The notes under the pieces were generated by a model. The model saw only the letters and a program-made list of their open reading frames with translations. It was not told the DNA's origin and did not search any database. Source: a virus. Taken from it: a stretch of DNA of 64,000 nt. Shown one piece after another: positions 51,374 through 61,145 of this stretch; within the stretch, counting starts at the first letter, position 1; every line of letters starts with the position of its first letter. Location of the stretch: positions 124,001 through 188,000 of the IMG/VR virus record IMGVR_UViG_3300037294_000266; one strand, written 5' to 3'. Made by a program: the position numbers and the translations under genes.

Positions 51374-53590
51374 TTACCGCATGACAACAGCTCCAGCCAT
51401 CTCCGAACGACGTGCATATCGAATTGAACCAAGATCAAGAGGTTTGTCGATGTTCATTGCACGACCAGGTCCGAATGAACGGTTGTTAATGGTCTTCAAC
51501 TCCCGACTGTTTTCTTTGATCTGATCCATGCTGGCAATGCCATCCATATTGAACTCATCGGTGATCTGAGACACTAACAGATCAAGACGATGCTGCATCT
51601 TAATCCGCTCGTACACCCCACGCTCACTTTTAAGTTTCTCACCCAGTTGAGTGATCTCATCACGAAGTGCCTGTTGCTTATCGTACTTACGTTGCTCATC
51701 CCAAGACAACTTGTGCTCGGCCTCATAGACACGACGTTTCACTTCACTGAGTGTAATGCCATAGTGCTCAAGGTTACGAGCGTATGTCAGGAACCAGTGA
51801 CATAGCAACCAGCTGATTACATGGTCATCGTGACCAGACTGATCGTGATCAATACGACCATTACGTTCTACCAAGCGAGAGATCTCTCCCTGCAACTTAG
51901 AATCTCGTACCAGACTGCCTGTCTTCTTAGCAGCTTCTTGCAATACTGGACCGTAGATGATGTCCCGAAGATCTTTGTTTGTCGGGAACCCGAAGTACTT
52001 GCGGTACGACCGGTAATTATCGCGACAGCCAATGAACTCGTTATACCGCTTACGATCAGAAGAGGATTCGTCACTCACATCCACCAGCGTAGCGTAGATA
52101 CGTCGTGCAGGATCGACCTTGTAGTTTGGCAGTGTCAACAACAATGTATCCAAGATCCCAATCCATGTAGACTTGGCTTCTGGGACAATGGTCATCTTCG
52201 GATACTTGACAATCACCTTACCCAACCACATGGCAAACGCCGTTAGGTTAGAATCGTTAATAGTCCAACACCCAACAACTTCCAACGTACTGTTGTCCAA
52301 GATCACACCTGTGATGTTATCTCGACCTACCGCGTTAGACGTATCGACACCCATGACCATTTCACGGTTGGGGATGCCTGCATCCACTTCAGCCTTAGGA
52401 ATGTACCATCGGATGGAGTAATGTTCGTCCTTGTCGATCTCAAGATACGACGGTTTCATGATACTGCCGTGGATCTTACGCAACGTGTCCTTTGACAACG
52501 GGTTGCGGGCGTTACCTGACGTCCACTCATTCAAGAAGTCGCGTCTTACCTCATCACCTGTCTGACGAGATTCAGCAATCTTCTTCCTGAGCCACGCATC
52601 ACTGAAACCAAGCTGTTGGTGGTTGAACGTACCGTTGATCAAGATAGCTTCTTTGTTACGACATTGTTTCTTCACGACCTCGTACAATTCTTTCTGATCG
52701 TGACAATCGTAGAAGGCATCATTCCACTCGGCACCACCTGTCATCAGGTCGTATGCATACGCTCCTTCAGTGGTATCCAATTCACCAGCGGTGGTAGTAA
52801 AGATGTTACCGTACGGCAGGCCGTTGAGCTCTGCTTCCTCACGAGCAGCACCACCACCCGCAAGCATTACACCCAACGAAATGTGTACGTTCTTAAGGAA
52901 TGCTATTTCATCCGTGTGACTGTGAGGTGTGGTCAGACCACGACCTAAGTTACGCGCTGCCTCTTCATCCTTCTGAGGAATGTACACCACCATGCGGTTA
53001 CCCTGAGACATGTTGGTGAATTCTTTCTGGTTGTCTGTATCTTTCTTGACAGTGTTAACCAGATACTTCGGCAGAAGGTTACGAAGTTTCTTGAGACGTG
53101 CAATGTGTTCTTTAAACAAGTCACCCTTGGTGAACAAGTTAGAACGGGAGTTACGTGCACCAAATACCTGGTACCATACTGAGATACCGTCAGAATTCAA
53201 GGACTTACCTGTCTGACGAATCTGTACAAGAAAATAGTCGATGTGGTTAAGGAAACACCACCACAAAGAAATGTTACCTCGGTTAGCATTGAGCTTAACC
53301 GGATTGTCACCAGCCGCAGGTGGCACCCTCATGACTTCTCGGATGAAGTACCATGGATTGAACGTACACTCGATCTTGACCTTAAGCTTCATTGCATCAC
53401 TGAGCAACGGGTCGTGAGGATTCACCCCCTGAAGATCAGGCTGCATCAAGGTCAACATGAACTTGTGATTTTCAATGCCCATGGTCTCGAGCAAGCCGGC
53501 AAATTCCAAGAATGATTTGTTGGGAGTCTTAAGATCCCAAATGGCAGTTGGGTATCGCTCCCAATCGCGTTTGAACAATACCGTTTCCAT
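51374..53590 (-). CDS. terL: Terminase large subunit
   Basis: A 738-residue packaging motor protein. The Walker A box is RQTGKS (125-130) and Walker B is the DE of HTDEIAFL near residue 230. The C-terminal nuclease begins with MGVDTSNAVG near residue 415, the first Asp of the RNase H-like active site, with further acids downstream. It drives DNA into procapsids and cuts the genome. I choose the ATG at 53590 with AGGAGA six bases upstream; the frame is open to 53629. Length is larger than in T4-like phages (about 610), due mainly to a C-terminal coiled region. phiKZ gp25 is the counterpart by position, upstream of the three large structural genes. Confidence 0.9.
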   Translation of the reverse strand: METVLFKRDWERYPTAIWDLKTPNKSFLEFAGLLETMGIENHKFMLTLMQPDLQGVNPHDPLLSDAMKLKVKIECTFNPWYFIREVMRVPPAAGDNPVKLNANRGNISLWWCFLNHIDYFLVQIRQTGKSLNSDGISVWYQVFGARNSRSNLFTKGDLFKEHIARLKKLRNLLPKYLVNTVKKDTDNQKEFTNMSQGNRMVVYIPQKDEEAARNLGRGLTTPHSHTDEIAFLKNVHISLGVMLAGGGAAREEAELNGLPYGNIFTTTAGELDTTEGAYAYDLMTGGAEWNDAFYDCHDQKELYEVVKKQCRNKEAILINGTFNHQQLGFSDAWLRKKIAESRQTGDEVRRDFLNEWTSGNARNPLSKDTLRKIHGSIMKPSYLEIDKDEHYSIRWYIPKAEVDAGIPNREMVMGVDTSNAVGRDNITGVILDNSTLEVVGCWTINDSNLTAFAMWLGKVIVKYPKMTIVPEAKSTWIGILDTLLLTLPNYKVDPARRIYATLVDVSDESSSDRKRYNEFIGCRDNYRSYRKYFGFPTNKDLRDIIYGPVLQEAAKKTGSLVRDSKLQGEISRLVERNGRIDHDQSGHDDHVISWLLCHWFLTYARNLEHYGITLSEVKRRVYEAEHKLSWDEQRKYDKQQALRDEITQLGEKLKSERGVYERIKMQHRLDLLVSQITDEFNMDGIASMDQIKENSRELKTINNRSFGPGRAMNIDKPLDLGSIRYARRSEMAGAVVMR

Positions 53591-53628
53591 GGATGTCTCC
53601 TGGATATAATGAGACCTTGCCGACAGCA

Positions 53629-53662
53629 CACTGGACTGCCAGGTTTCCCCAGCAGTCCAGTG
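53629..53662 (-). terminator. Terminator after 53669-55345
   Basis: An 11-bp stem CACTGGACTGC/GCAGTCCAGTG with a 12-base loop between the structural gene and terL. The following minus-strand sequence is only weakly T-rich, so it may act as a processing site instead. Confidence 0.6.
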
Positions 53663-53668
53663 CGTCTA

Positions 53669-55345
53669 TCAGTTACTCTGTTCGACAGCCAGGCCAGTAA
53701 CCCCGAGTTGGAGTTGTGAGTTGGCTGTTTCGCGAAGCCACCGGATGTAGATGGTTTCGCCTTCAGCAGCGTCATTCAAGATCGGGAATTCCTGATCCCA
53801 TGCTGCTACACTGAACTGGTACTCGCGAGTCTTTGTGTGAATCACGAAGTGAGTCGGTTCAGGTGCTGACACTTCAGTAGTGTCATCGAACAGATGATTG
53901 AGAGGGTAGTACAGCTTGTTCAGCCAATCGCCGATGTCAAGCGCACCGACCTTCAGGTCGAGGTAAGAAAGGTTGACGTTGACAAAGCGGTTCTTAGCAG
54001 CTTTACCGGCACCGAAGAATTTCGCTTGGGCTGGATCGCATTTAACTTGCCACTTGTCGCCTGGTTCGGTGCCGGCCTTCGACACCACGATTTCAACAGA
54101 CTGAACATGCTTGTAGTTTGGCAGGATCGTGTCCACATTACTCAGCTCAACACCAAACTTCAGGCGCTGCAAAGTAGTGAAGTCTTGACCGTCGAACGGC
54201 ACTTCATTGTCTGGGATTTCCACAACACTGCGTGGTACGCGATAATACACGTCACGGTCAATATTGAAAAGCCAGAAATCCAGATCGTAACGCCCTGCTG
54301 GAGAGTTCCAGGTAGGGAAGGCGTATAGACGCACACTATAAGCACCATCAGCCGCAACAGCACGAATAGTGAATGGCGCAGCAATTGCGCCATTTTCAGT
54401 CACACCATGTACCAGCGAGTATTCGTCTTCACTCAGGCGATAAGCCAAGGTCAGGTCTTTCGGATATGCTTGGATGGTCGGTGAGTACCAGATAAGTCCA
54501 TGGAGACTCATCTTACCCGTACCGTCCAAGATCACTGGGATTTCCATCTCTTCACCAGTGTTGTACCGAACGACGCCAGTCATTACCGCTGTTTTAAGGT
54601 CGATATTGATTGGCACAACCAACTGACTTGGATCGGCTTCTGACAAATACGGGCTGCGTAGACCGATAGACACCACTTGCTTCAACCCTGCGGCCGTACG
54701 GCGCACCAGGGCGGTGTTCTGCACCAACATCGATGCATGGCTCAGCATGTGACCGTCTGCGCTGTACAGGACGACTGTGACAACCTCGCCGTCATGCATG
54801 CGCCGGTTGGTATTGCCAGCAGCCGGTGCCCAGATGGCCCAGTTGTTGATGTCGTCATGACCTACGTGTTCGAGACCAATGTTCTCGCCTACAAATTCGC
54901 CAGACGGGGTGTAACTTGCGCTGACCAAGGTACCGTTAGCTGTAAGATCAGTGCCAAGGAAAACCTTGTAGTAATCTGCATCACTGCGATACAAATGTAA
55001 CCGCCCGTCGATCTGCATCGAGTAAGGCATTTGGCGGGTGTCAACATAGACACGCCAAGTTTCACGTTGATCGGCAGTACCTACGCCTAACAACGAATCC
55101 ACGATCACGTTATTCTGAGTGATGTTAGGAAGTTGCCAAGGAATGTACGTGCACCGGCCAGTGGTGATGTCGATCGTAGTGACCAGATACCAACCAGAAA
55201 TCAGATCAATGATCAGATCATTTACATTGGGACAATAAAGCCCTGTGCCTGGCAGACCTGTAAAGATCTGGTTCATGAACCAGATCCGTTGTTCCGCTTC
55301 AAGGTCGACTATACCGACCTGAGGAATGTCTTGAACAGTACTCAT
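53669..55345 (-). CDS. Putative virion structural protein, 558 residues
   Basis: Not recognised by motif. Beta-rich throughout, with repeated segments of about 100 residues of the type seen in tail or baseplate proteins (alternating Tyr, Thr, Asp and Val). Position between terL and the next large genes matches the phiKZ gp26-gp28 block. The ribosome site is weak, and a GC-rich hairpin at 55354-55374 lies nine bases upstream of the ATG. Confidence 0.7.
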   Translation of the reverse strand: MSTVQDIPQVGIVDLEAEQRIWFMNQIFTGLPGTGLYCPNVNDLIIDLISGWYLVTTIDITTGRCTYIPWQLPNITQNNVIVDSLLGVGTADQRETWRVYVDTRQMPYSMQIDGRLHLYRSDADYYKVFLGTDLTANGTLVSASYTPSGEFVGENIGLEHVGHDDINNWAIWAPAAGNTNRRMHDGEVVTVVLYSADGHMLSHASMLVQNTALVRRTAAGLKQVVSIGLRSPYLSEADPSQLVVPINIDLKTAVMTGVVRYNTGEEMEIPVILDGTGKMSLHGLIWYSPTIQAYPKDLTLAYRLSEDEYSLVHGVTENGAIAAPFTIRAVAADGAYSVRLYAFPTWNSPAGRYDLDFWLFNIDRDVYYRVPRSVVEIPDNEVPFDGQDFTTLQRLKFGVELSNVDTILPNYKHVQSVEIVVSKAGTEPGDKWQVKCDPAQAKFFGAGKAAKNRFVNVNLSYLDLKVGALDIGDWLNKLYYPLNHLFDDTTEVSAPEPTHFVIHTKTREYQFSVAAWDQEFPILNDAAEGETIYIRWLRETANSQLQLGVTGLAVEQSN

Positions 55346-55353
55346 CTATTCAT

Positions 55354-55374
55354 CACGGGGGATGTACCCCCGTG
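55354..55374 (-). terminator. Hairpin between two structural genes
   Basis: Eight-bp stem CACGGGGG/CCCCCGTG with a five-base loop in the 41-bp gap. It is either a terminator or a hairpin controlling the start of 53669-55345, as no T-run of note follows. Confidence 0.6.
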
Positions 55375-55386
55375 CTCCCGAGTCAG

Positions 55387-57954
55387 TTAAATGGGCAGGT
55401 GATGGATCGTGACAGAGTTCGTGATGTCGATAGCATCATCAAGCATCACACGAATCGCCCGCGCCACAAAGTTGTATTGGTAGATCGGCAACTCTGTAGT
55501 TACGTTGTGTTCATGTGCACTGATTGATACATAGCGCTCATCAAACCCTTTCATGGTCGGTTCATACTTAAGCAACCAGACATACGGCTCACACCATTGA
55601 CGCACTTGTACGTCGGTGTAGGCCTGCATGAGAGGCTCGGAGTCGATGTAACCTGACTGGAGATCGTGGATGATCTTCCCGACAAATGGACTATAAAGCT
55701 TATGTCGATATGGAATGAGGTTTACCTCAGGAGGATCTACCTCATCAATCCGTGTCGTCATGTAGTCTTCGATTTCCAAGTCAGTCGCTTCAGCCAATGC
55801 CCTGAGATCGAACGCTGCGGCGTAGGTCAACCCGCGCAATGGGATTAACGGTTCGGTGACCTGATAAGGGGCGCCGTTACGTACAGAATCCAGACGAACA
55901 GTAGGACGATCTTCAGCCCAGTTCAATTCGTCCGAAGAGAACAGTCGCCCATCTGCAATCACTCGAATGACTTTATCATCACGAAGATTCCAGCGGTTGT
56001 TTCGACTGAGCAATCCGTCCTCAACAAAACCAAACTCGCTTTCCTTGACCCTCGACATGTCAGCATTACAGAACCCTGTGGATCGGACAGTGATGACATC
56101 ACCGCCTTCGCCAAAGTTACGGTACTGTTTGTTAACAATGAAGAACTCACGATCTTCCATGAACCAATCCAAACCTTCAATGATCGGATGGCCATTGAGC
56201 CAGAACTCTAAGAGCCCTGATGGTATTTCAACCAGTCCGTTATACAAGATCCCGTCGATGCGAATCTCTTTAACGTTTAGATGGAAACGCAACAGCCCGT
56301 CTTGATAGTTCAAATGGAGGTTGTAGGTCAGGAACGTATCATCCATCTTGATGGCGGTATAGAACTCGCTCGGATTGACTTTCCAGACCATTTCACCTGA
56401 CAGCAAGTCGTAGTAAGTACCGTTATCAGTGACATCGATCCAATCGCCATTCGGCACGCCGTTAACAATCGGACACACGTAACAGCGATATGCAATGCCT
56501 ACAGGAGGTTTGTAGTTAGCCGCATACTTCGTCGACTGTACTTCAGACCCACGACCTACGATGCCTTCAATGTAGCGACAATCTACCGAACGTGGTACGT
56601 ACCATTGAACGTTCTGATTAGGGTACCAGTTTAACAGTACGCCATTGCCATCGTATTCATAAACAGTACTTTCGCCACGCAACGCAAATGGCAATTCGAC
56701 CCAGGCTTTCGGAGTCGGTACTTTCTGAGGAGTGTCGGCCACAATCTTGGTGATCGTGTTATAACCGTAAGCTTCCTCGACCATTTGACGAGTGACTGTT
56801 CCAGCATGTGCCCGCATGATACCAGGATACATTGATTTCTCAAGTTCCTCAACCCGCCACACGCTTACGACTGCATCGGTACCGATGATTGCATTCAACC
56901 AGTCTTCTTCGCCAAGGCGATAAAGTTCTTGGATGTGATGCGCTTCACTCATCAGAGTCTTGTCCATACCAGACCGACGGATTACCAACTGAAGGGTCAG
57001 TTGATTAGCCACAGCCCAGTTAGGGTTCATTGCAACGAAGCGTGAGACGTACACTGCTGGAATGGAATAGTCGCGATGAGTGACATGACGGACAGCGTCT
57101 TCCTGATTCTTGTGGAAGAATACACCTTTGTGAATGAACGGTGTGCGCTTGTACATCAGAAACAAATCGATGTCGTCTCGATACCGGATCAGATCACTGC
57201 CATCTCTAGCAGGATGGATCAGGTACTTCTGCTTACTGTCCAGTTCGGATAAAAAGACGGGAAGGTCTTCAACTTGGAATTCCTCCACACGCTCCACAGA
57301 CGCGTCACGTACCATCTCAACATAGTCGCCTTTAACTACAGTAGCTGTGTTGAGATCATTGACCCGCCAGCCGTTTACAAAGGTGAATACATAGCCGGGT
57401 TTGGCCTGCCATGTACGTAACTTGTTAGTAAGCTGGTTGATGCCAGAAGCATTCGCAGGAACGACGTAGTGATACTCGATACCGTCAGTAGGGTCTTCCA
57501 TGTCCAGACGATTGAAGTACTCGTTACTGTAGAACCTTACGTAGATATCGTCAGTACCGAAATTACCAATCGTTGGCAAATGTTCCAAAGCGATAGCCAG
57601 GTTGCCGTCATCCGTATAAAGGAAGTAGGCCAAGCGCCGCGGATACATCAATCCCTTGTCACTGTAAATATCGATGAGCACATTGTTCTTAACCATCTCA
57701 ACACTCGAACTGACCCACGTGTTACGTGGAAGATCCAGATTCAAATTACTGAGAGCGATGTTCGAGAATGTGAATACGTGATACCGTGGACCTTGCGTCG
57801 GGAGAGTGACGTTCTTCCACAGCACATCGATTGAACCACGAGCCCCGATCTTAGGGCTAATGCGCGCTGGACGTAAGACGTGTTGACGGTCTTGTTCTGG
57901 AGCGCACCACACACTCTTATAAGCGTGTCTGATCAAGAAATCATCGGAGGTCAT
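55387..57954 (-). CDS. Putative virion structural protein, 855 residues
   Basis: Not recognised by motif. Large, beta-rich and aromatic with many Tyr and Asp residues, several repeated YVPRS/YRYRD-like elements and acidic ends. Beta-rich large proteins of this type next to terminase in phiKZ-like phages are found in the baseplate or tail. Twelve bases after the stop of 57967-58905, with AGGTGA close before the ATG. Confidence 0.7.
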   Translation of the reverse strand: MTSDDFLIRHAYKSVWCAPEQDRQHVLRPARISPKIGARGSIDVLWKNVTLPTQGPRYHVFTFSNIALSNLNLDLPRNTWVSSSVEMVKNNVLIDIYSDKGLMYPRRLAYFLYTDDGNLAIALEHLPTIGNFGTDDIYVRFYSNEYFNRLDMEDPTDGIEYHYVVPANASGINQLTNKLRTWQAKPGYVFTFVNGWRVNDLNTATVVKGDYVEMVRDASVERVEEFQVEDLPVFLSELDSKQKYLIHPARDGSDLIRYRDDIDLFLMYKRTPFIHKGVFFHKNQEDAVRHVTHRDYSIPAVYVSRFVAMNPNWAVANQLTLQLVIRRSGMDKTLMSEAHHIQELYRLGEEDWLNAIIGTDAVVSVWRVEELEKSMYPGIMRAHAGTVTRQMVEEAYGYNTITKIVADTPQKVPTPKAWVELPFALRGESTVYEYDGNGVLLNWYPNQNVQWYVPRSVDCRYIEGIVGRGSEVQSTKYAANYKPPVGIAYRCYVCPIVNGVPNGDWIDVTDNGTYYDLLSGEMVWKVNPSEFYTAIKMDDTFLTYNLHLNYQDGLLRFHLNVKEIRIDGILYNGLVEIPSGLLEFWLNGHPIIEGLDWFMEDREFFIVNKQYRNFGEGGDVITVRSTGFCNADMSRVKESEFGFVEDGLLSRNNRWNLRDDKVIRVIADGRLFSSDELNWAEDRPTVRLDSVRNGAPYQVTEPLIPLRGLTYAAAFDLRALAEATDLEIEDYMTTRIDEVDPPEVNLIPYRHKLYSPFVGKIIHDLQSGYIDSEPLMQAYTDVQVRQWCEPYVWLLKYEPTMKGFDERYVSISAHEHNVTTELPIYQYNFVARAIRVMLDDAIDITNSVTIHHLPI

Positions 57955-57966
57955 GTGTTCACCTGT

Positions 57967-58905
57967 TTATTGACGGTCTTTGCCCCGTGCTTGACCGGCC
58001 AGTGCTTCCATCGAACGGGAGAACTCTTGACCGATGCGGCCAGTAGCGAGTTTCTCAACCAAACGACCGAGATACGTCTTACGCCAAACCTTGGCGTTAG
58101 CGGCGGCTTCAACCAAGGCCAGGAAGGCTGGTGGATATTCTAGAGCAACAGCGGATATTTCTTGAGCACCGTAACCGAACCACGAAGTGTTCAGAGCGCG
58201 TACAATGAAGCCCACGTTGATCTGACTGACACGAGAGTTGTTGGAGAAATGGGCATGAATAGCAGCCACATAATCTTCCAGCAGGTTCATGTACGGCATC
58301 TCATTAACGATGCCTTGGATCAGTGGAACCGGTGACCGAGTCCAACGACTGATCATCTTCACAACCTTTTCTTTACCCTGTACAGAGATGATTTCATCTG
58401 CTGCGTGAAACTGGTGCAGGTAGAAAGTGGCAGTAATGATTTGAAGCTCGCGGCTAACATCGAGATCAATACCGATTTTGTTGCCAATGGCATGACTCAC
58501 CCAGGAGATGTAAGTCTGGGCCGCCAGATCACCGACACGAGTAAAGTCACCTCGTACAGATGGATCATTTACCCAGAGGGCTGTTAGCTCACCAATGCGG
58601 ATAAAGAAATCTGCCTGCAATTGGTTGTTAACGACAAACCCTACATCCGAGCGATTTTCACGACGCATGAACGACCGACCATCCATAAAGACAGCCTTCG
58701 AATCACTGAGCTTTCTGTCAGCGTATTCTTGAGCTGTAATAGGGAGTGTGAATGCCGGAACATTTTCATTCATAGGTGTGACCACAATCACACTTGCACC
58801 TTCTGCAAGCAGACCACCGGAGGCTTTGGCAATCGCCAATTCACTCAATGTGGTGGCCAACTTATGCTGACGCAGCACGGTGGAATTCCAAGGACTGTTG
58901 ATCAT
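57967..58905 (-). CDS. Putative virion structural protein, 312 residues
   Basis: Not recognised. Helix-rich with hydrophobic Ala/Val-rich stretches and a charged C-terminus (QARGKDRQ). GAGGAA precedes the ATG. It is the first gene of the minus-strand unit with 55387-57954 and 53669-55345, and is divergent from the tail sheath gene with 163 bp between them. It lies in the position of phiKZ gp28. Confidence 0.7.
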   Translation of the reverse strand: MINSPWNSTVLRQHKLATTLSELAIAKASGGLLAEGASVIVVTPMNENVPAFTLPITAQEYADRKLSDSKAVFMDGRSFMRRENRSDVGFVVNNQLQADFFIRIGELTALWVNDPSVRGDFTRVGDLAAQTYISWVSHAIGNKIGIDLDVSRELQIITATFYLHQFHAADEIISVQGKEKVVKMISRWTRSPVPLIQGIVNEMPYMNLLEDYVAAIHAHFSNNSRVSQINVGFIVRALNTSWFGYGAQEISAVALEYPPAFLALVEAAANAKVWRKTYLGRLVEKLATGRIGQEFSRSMEALAGQARGKDRQ

Positions 58906-59069
58906 TGCTGGTTCCTCTTCGGTTGAAGCCAGTAAAAAAATACAAATTAGTATGTGGTGGTGGTATCGAACACATTCGAGTACCGTATCCTACGTGTTAT
59001 TGTAGGCAAGGGCCATACCATTCGTAACTTCACGCGCGAAGTTGATTTTATTCCCATGGGAGACGTATA

Positions 59070-61145
59070 ATGTCGTCTGTATCGATGGCTTCATCTTTGC
59101 CGCGCACGGAAGTGCTCGGCTTCAAGGATGTGAGCGGTCAAGGCCAGCCGCTGGAGATCGTAGACCTTCCGATCTTTCTGCCCTGGTCTCCGCTGTTCAC
59201 AGCCTGGGGTCCTTCTGACGCTGCCAATGTGGTAAGCGGCAATGGCTTCAGCACTATCTATGGCGCCGAGACTTTCAGTGCCGGTTCCATCTTCATGAGC
59301 CACCAAGCAGCCATGCTGCAAAAGGTTCTTCAGACAGGTGCTCTGTCCCTCGTTCGCCGGATGAAACCGGAAGATGCTGCTACAGCAACTATCCGTATCT
59401 GGATCGACCTGGTACCAGAAACCCTGAAAGAATACGAGCGTAATCCAGACGGTACTTTCAAGCGCACTAACGGTGCTCTTGTTGAAGTGGATGGCGATGG
59501 TGTTCCTGGCTTCCGTTATCGCTTCCTCGTTGACGAGCCTGGCGAAGAGGGCCTGCGCCAAGGCAGTCCTCAAACTGGCGGCCTGACTAACGAAGAGGGC
59601 GAACCCTCTACCATGTATCCGCTGATCGATATCGACGCCCGTTTCTTTGGTGCGAAAGGTTCGAATTTCGGCATTCGTCTGTCGGCTCCGAATACCAACT
59701 CTACCACTCCGGCTAACGCTGAGCTGGTGGAAGATCAGAATGCATTCATGTATCGCCTGGCGATCTTGGAACGTGTCAATGCGAACAGCACTGGCCAAGT
59801 TCTGATGAACCTGAATGGCAACCCGTTTGTTGAGTTTGCGCTCAAGCAGAATGTTGTCGATTCGAAAACGAATATCAACTACGGCCACGACAAGCGCGTC
59901 TTGTCTGCTTTCGAAGACAACGATCCTGACGTCTTCTCTGGCTACGGTCCGTTGAAATCGTTCCACGTTTACAGCAATCACCTCAAGACAGTTCTCGAGA
60001 TGTTCTACGAAGCTGAAGCGGGTTACGGTTTGCTGCCAAGCACTGGCGAAACTACTGATGCTGCCATGTACGCCAACCTGGTGAACATGATCGGTTGTTC
60101 CGACATCAACGGCGTCCCTTACTACGCGCTTCAACTGGAAGGTCCTACCTCCGGCGGTGTGTTGTTTGGCGACAGCGCTACTCACTGGCTGATCGGTGGT
60201 AAAGACGGCGACGTGTCGCCTGAAGCCTACGACGAAGCCGTGGCTAACGAACTGAACACGTTTGGTGAAGGCGAGATCGCTTACTCTGACCGTGCCAGCT
60301 ATCCGATGTCTGCGTTCATCGATACCGGTTTCACGCTGCAAACCAAGTTGCTCATGGCAAACATCATGGCTGTACGTCCTGATGCATGGGTACTGGCATC
60401 CACTCAGGATGTCATGGAGCCGCTGAACACCTTGGAAGAAGATTCCAACATCGGTGCTTCGTTGCGTAATGCTCTGGCCCTGGTTCCAGAATCCGAGTTC
60501 TACAACACCGGCGCTTGCCGTGCTGTCGTTATGAAGCATGCAGGTCGCTACCTGGACTCCGAGTACACTGGCATCCTGCCGTTCACTGTTGACTTCGCTG
60601 CAAAGATCGCCACCTACATGGGTAGCGCTCGTATGGTCAACGGCTATGCTCCGGATAACGGCTACTACCGTGTTGTGTCTCGCTTCGTCGAGCATAATGC
60701 CAAGTTCCGTCACATCAAGCCACGCAACACCGATTGGCAAGCAGGTATCTCTTCTGCTGAGCCGTTCGATCACCGTGGTCAGGTGTTCTTCCCAGGCATC
60801 CAGACTGTTTACCACGACAATACCTCGGTGTTGAATTCGTTCTTCCCGATGGCTATCTGCTGCCACCTGAACCGTCTGGGCGAATTGGCCTGGCGCATGT
60901 TCACTGGCGACAGTCGTCGTACAGCCGGTGAATACACCACGTTGGTTGACCGTTTCTTGGAAGACCAGATCAAAGACCGTTACGATGGTCGTGCCGACAT
61001 CACCCCGCGTTCCTACTACACCCCGGCTGACACTCAGCGTGGGTACAGCTGGCACACGGATATCGAAGGTCTGTTCGATGGCATGAAGACAGTCGGTGTA
61101 CTGACTGTTGTTGCCGGTCGTCGGGCTGGGCAGGAGACTGAATAA
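59070..61145 (+). CDS. Contractile tail sheath protein (phiKZ gp29-type)
   Basis: The 691-residue protein has the length and layout of phiKZ gp29, the sheath subunit (about 695). Features in the sequence include an N-terminal linker (MSSVSMASSLPRTE), an early LPIFLPWSP and a GAETFSAGSIFMSHQA stretch, and a C-terminal VLTVVAGRRAGQETE typical of sheath end arms that join neighbours in the lattice. The sheath contracts on infection and drives the tube through the cell envelope. Codons are strongly C/G-biased, as in the tube and chmA genes, fitting high expression. The stop overlaps the tube ATG by one base; GGGAG precedes the start. Confidence 0.85.
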   Translation: MSSVSMASSLPRTEVLGFKDVSGQGQPLEIVDLPIFLPWSPLFTAWGPSDAANVVSGNGFSTIYGAETFSAGSIFMSHQAAMLQKVLQTGALSLVRRMKPEDAATATIRIWIDLVPETLKEYERNPDGTFKRTNGALVEVDGDGVPGFRYRFLVDEPGEEGLRQGSPQTGGLTNEEGEPSTMYPLIDIDARFFGAKGSNFGIRLSAPNTNSTTPANAELVEDQNAFMYRLAILERVNANSTGQVLMNLNGNPFVEFALKQNVVDSKTNINYGHDKRVLSAFEDNDPDVFSGYGPLKSFHVYSNHLKTVLEMFYEAEAGYGLLPSTGETTDAAMYANLVNMIGCSDINGVPYYALQLEGPTSGGVLFGDSATHWLIGGKDGDVSPEAYDEAVANELNTFGEGEIAYSDRASYPMSAFIDTGFTLQTKLLMANIMAVRPDAWVLASTQDVMEPLNTLEEDSNIGASLRNALALVPESEFYNTGACRAVVMKHAGRYLDSEYTGILPFTVDFAAKIATYMGSARMVNGYAPDNGYYRVVSRFVEHNAKFRHIKPRNTDWQAGISSAEPFDHRGQVFFPGIQTVYHDNTSVLNSFFPMAICCHLNRLGELAWRMFTGDSRRTAGEYTTLVDRFLEDQIKDRYDGRADITPRSYYTPADTQRGYSWHTDIEGLFDGMKTVGVLTVVAGRRAGQETE

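Noticed and set aside
31511-58990. GTATCC or GTATCG upstream of plus-strand genes at 31511, 49157 and 58985 as a late promoter motif
   Set aside because: Only three copies, at differing distances (38-85 nt), and absent before 2768 and 44118; too weak to annotate.
59091-61055. 654-residue minus-strand frame opposite the tail sheath gene
   Set aside because: Antisense shadow of the codon-biased sheath gene; the sheath reading has the expected length, start and neighbour.
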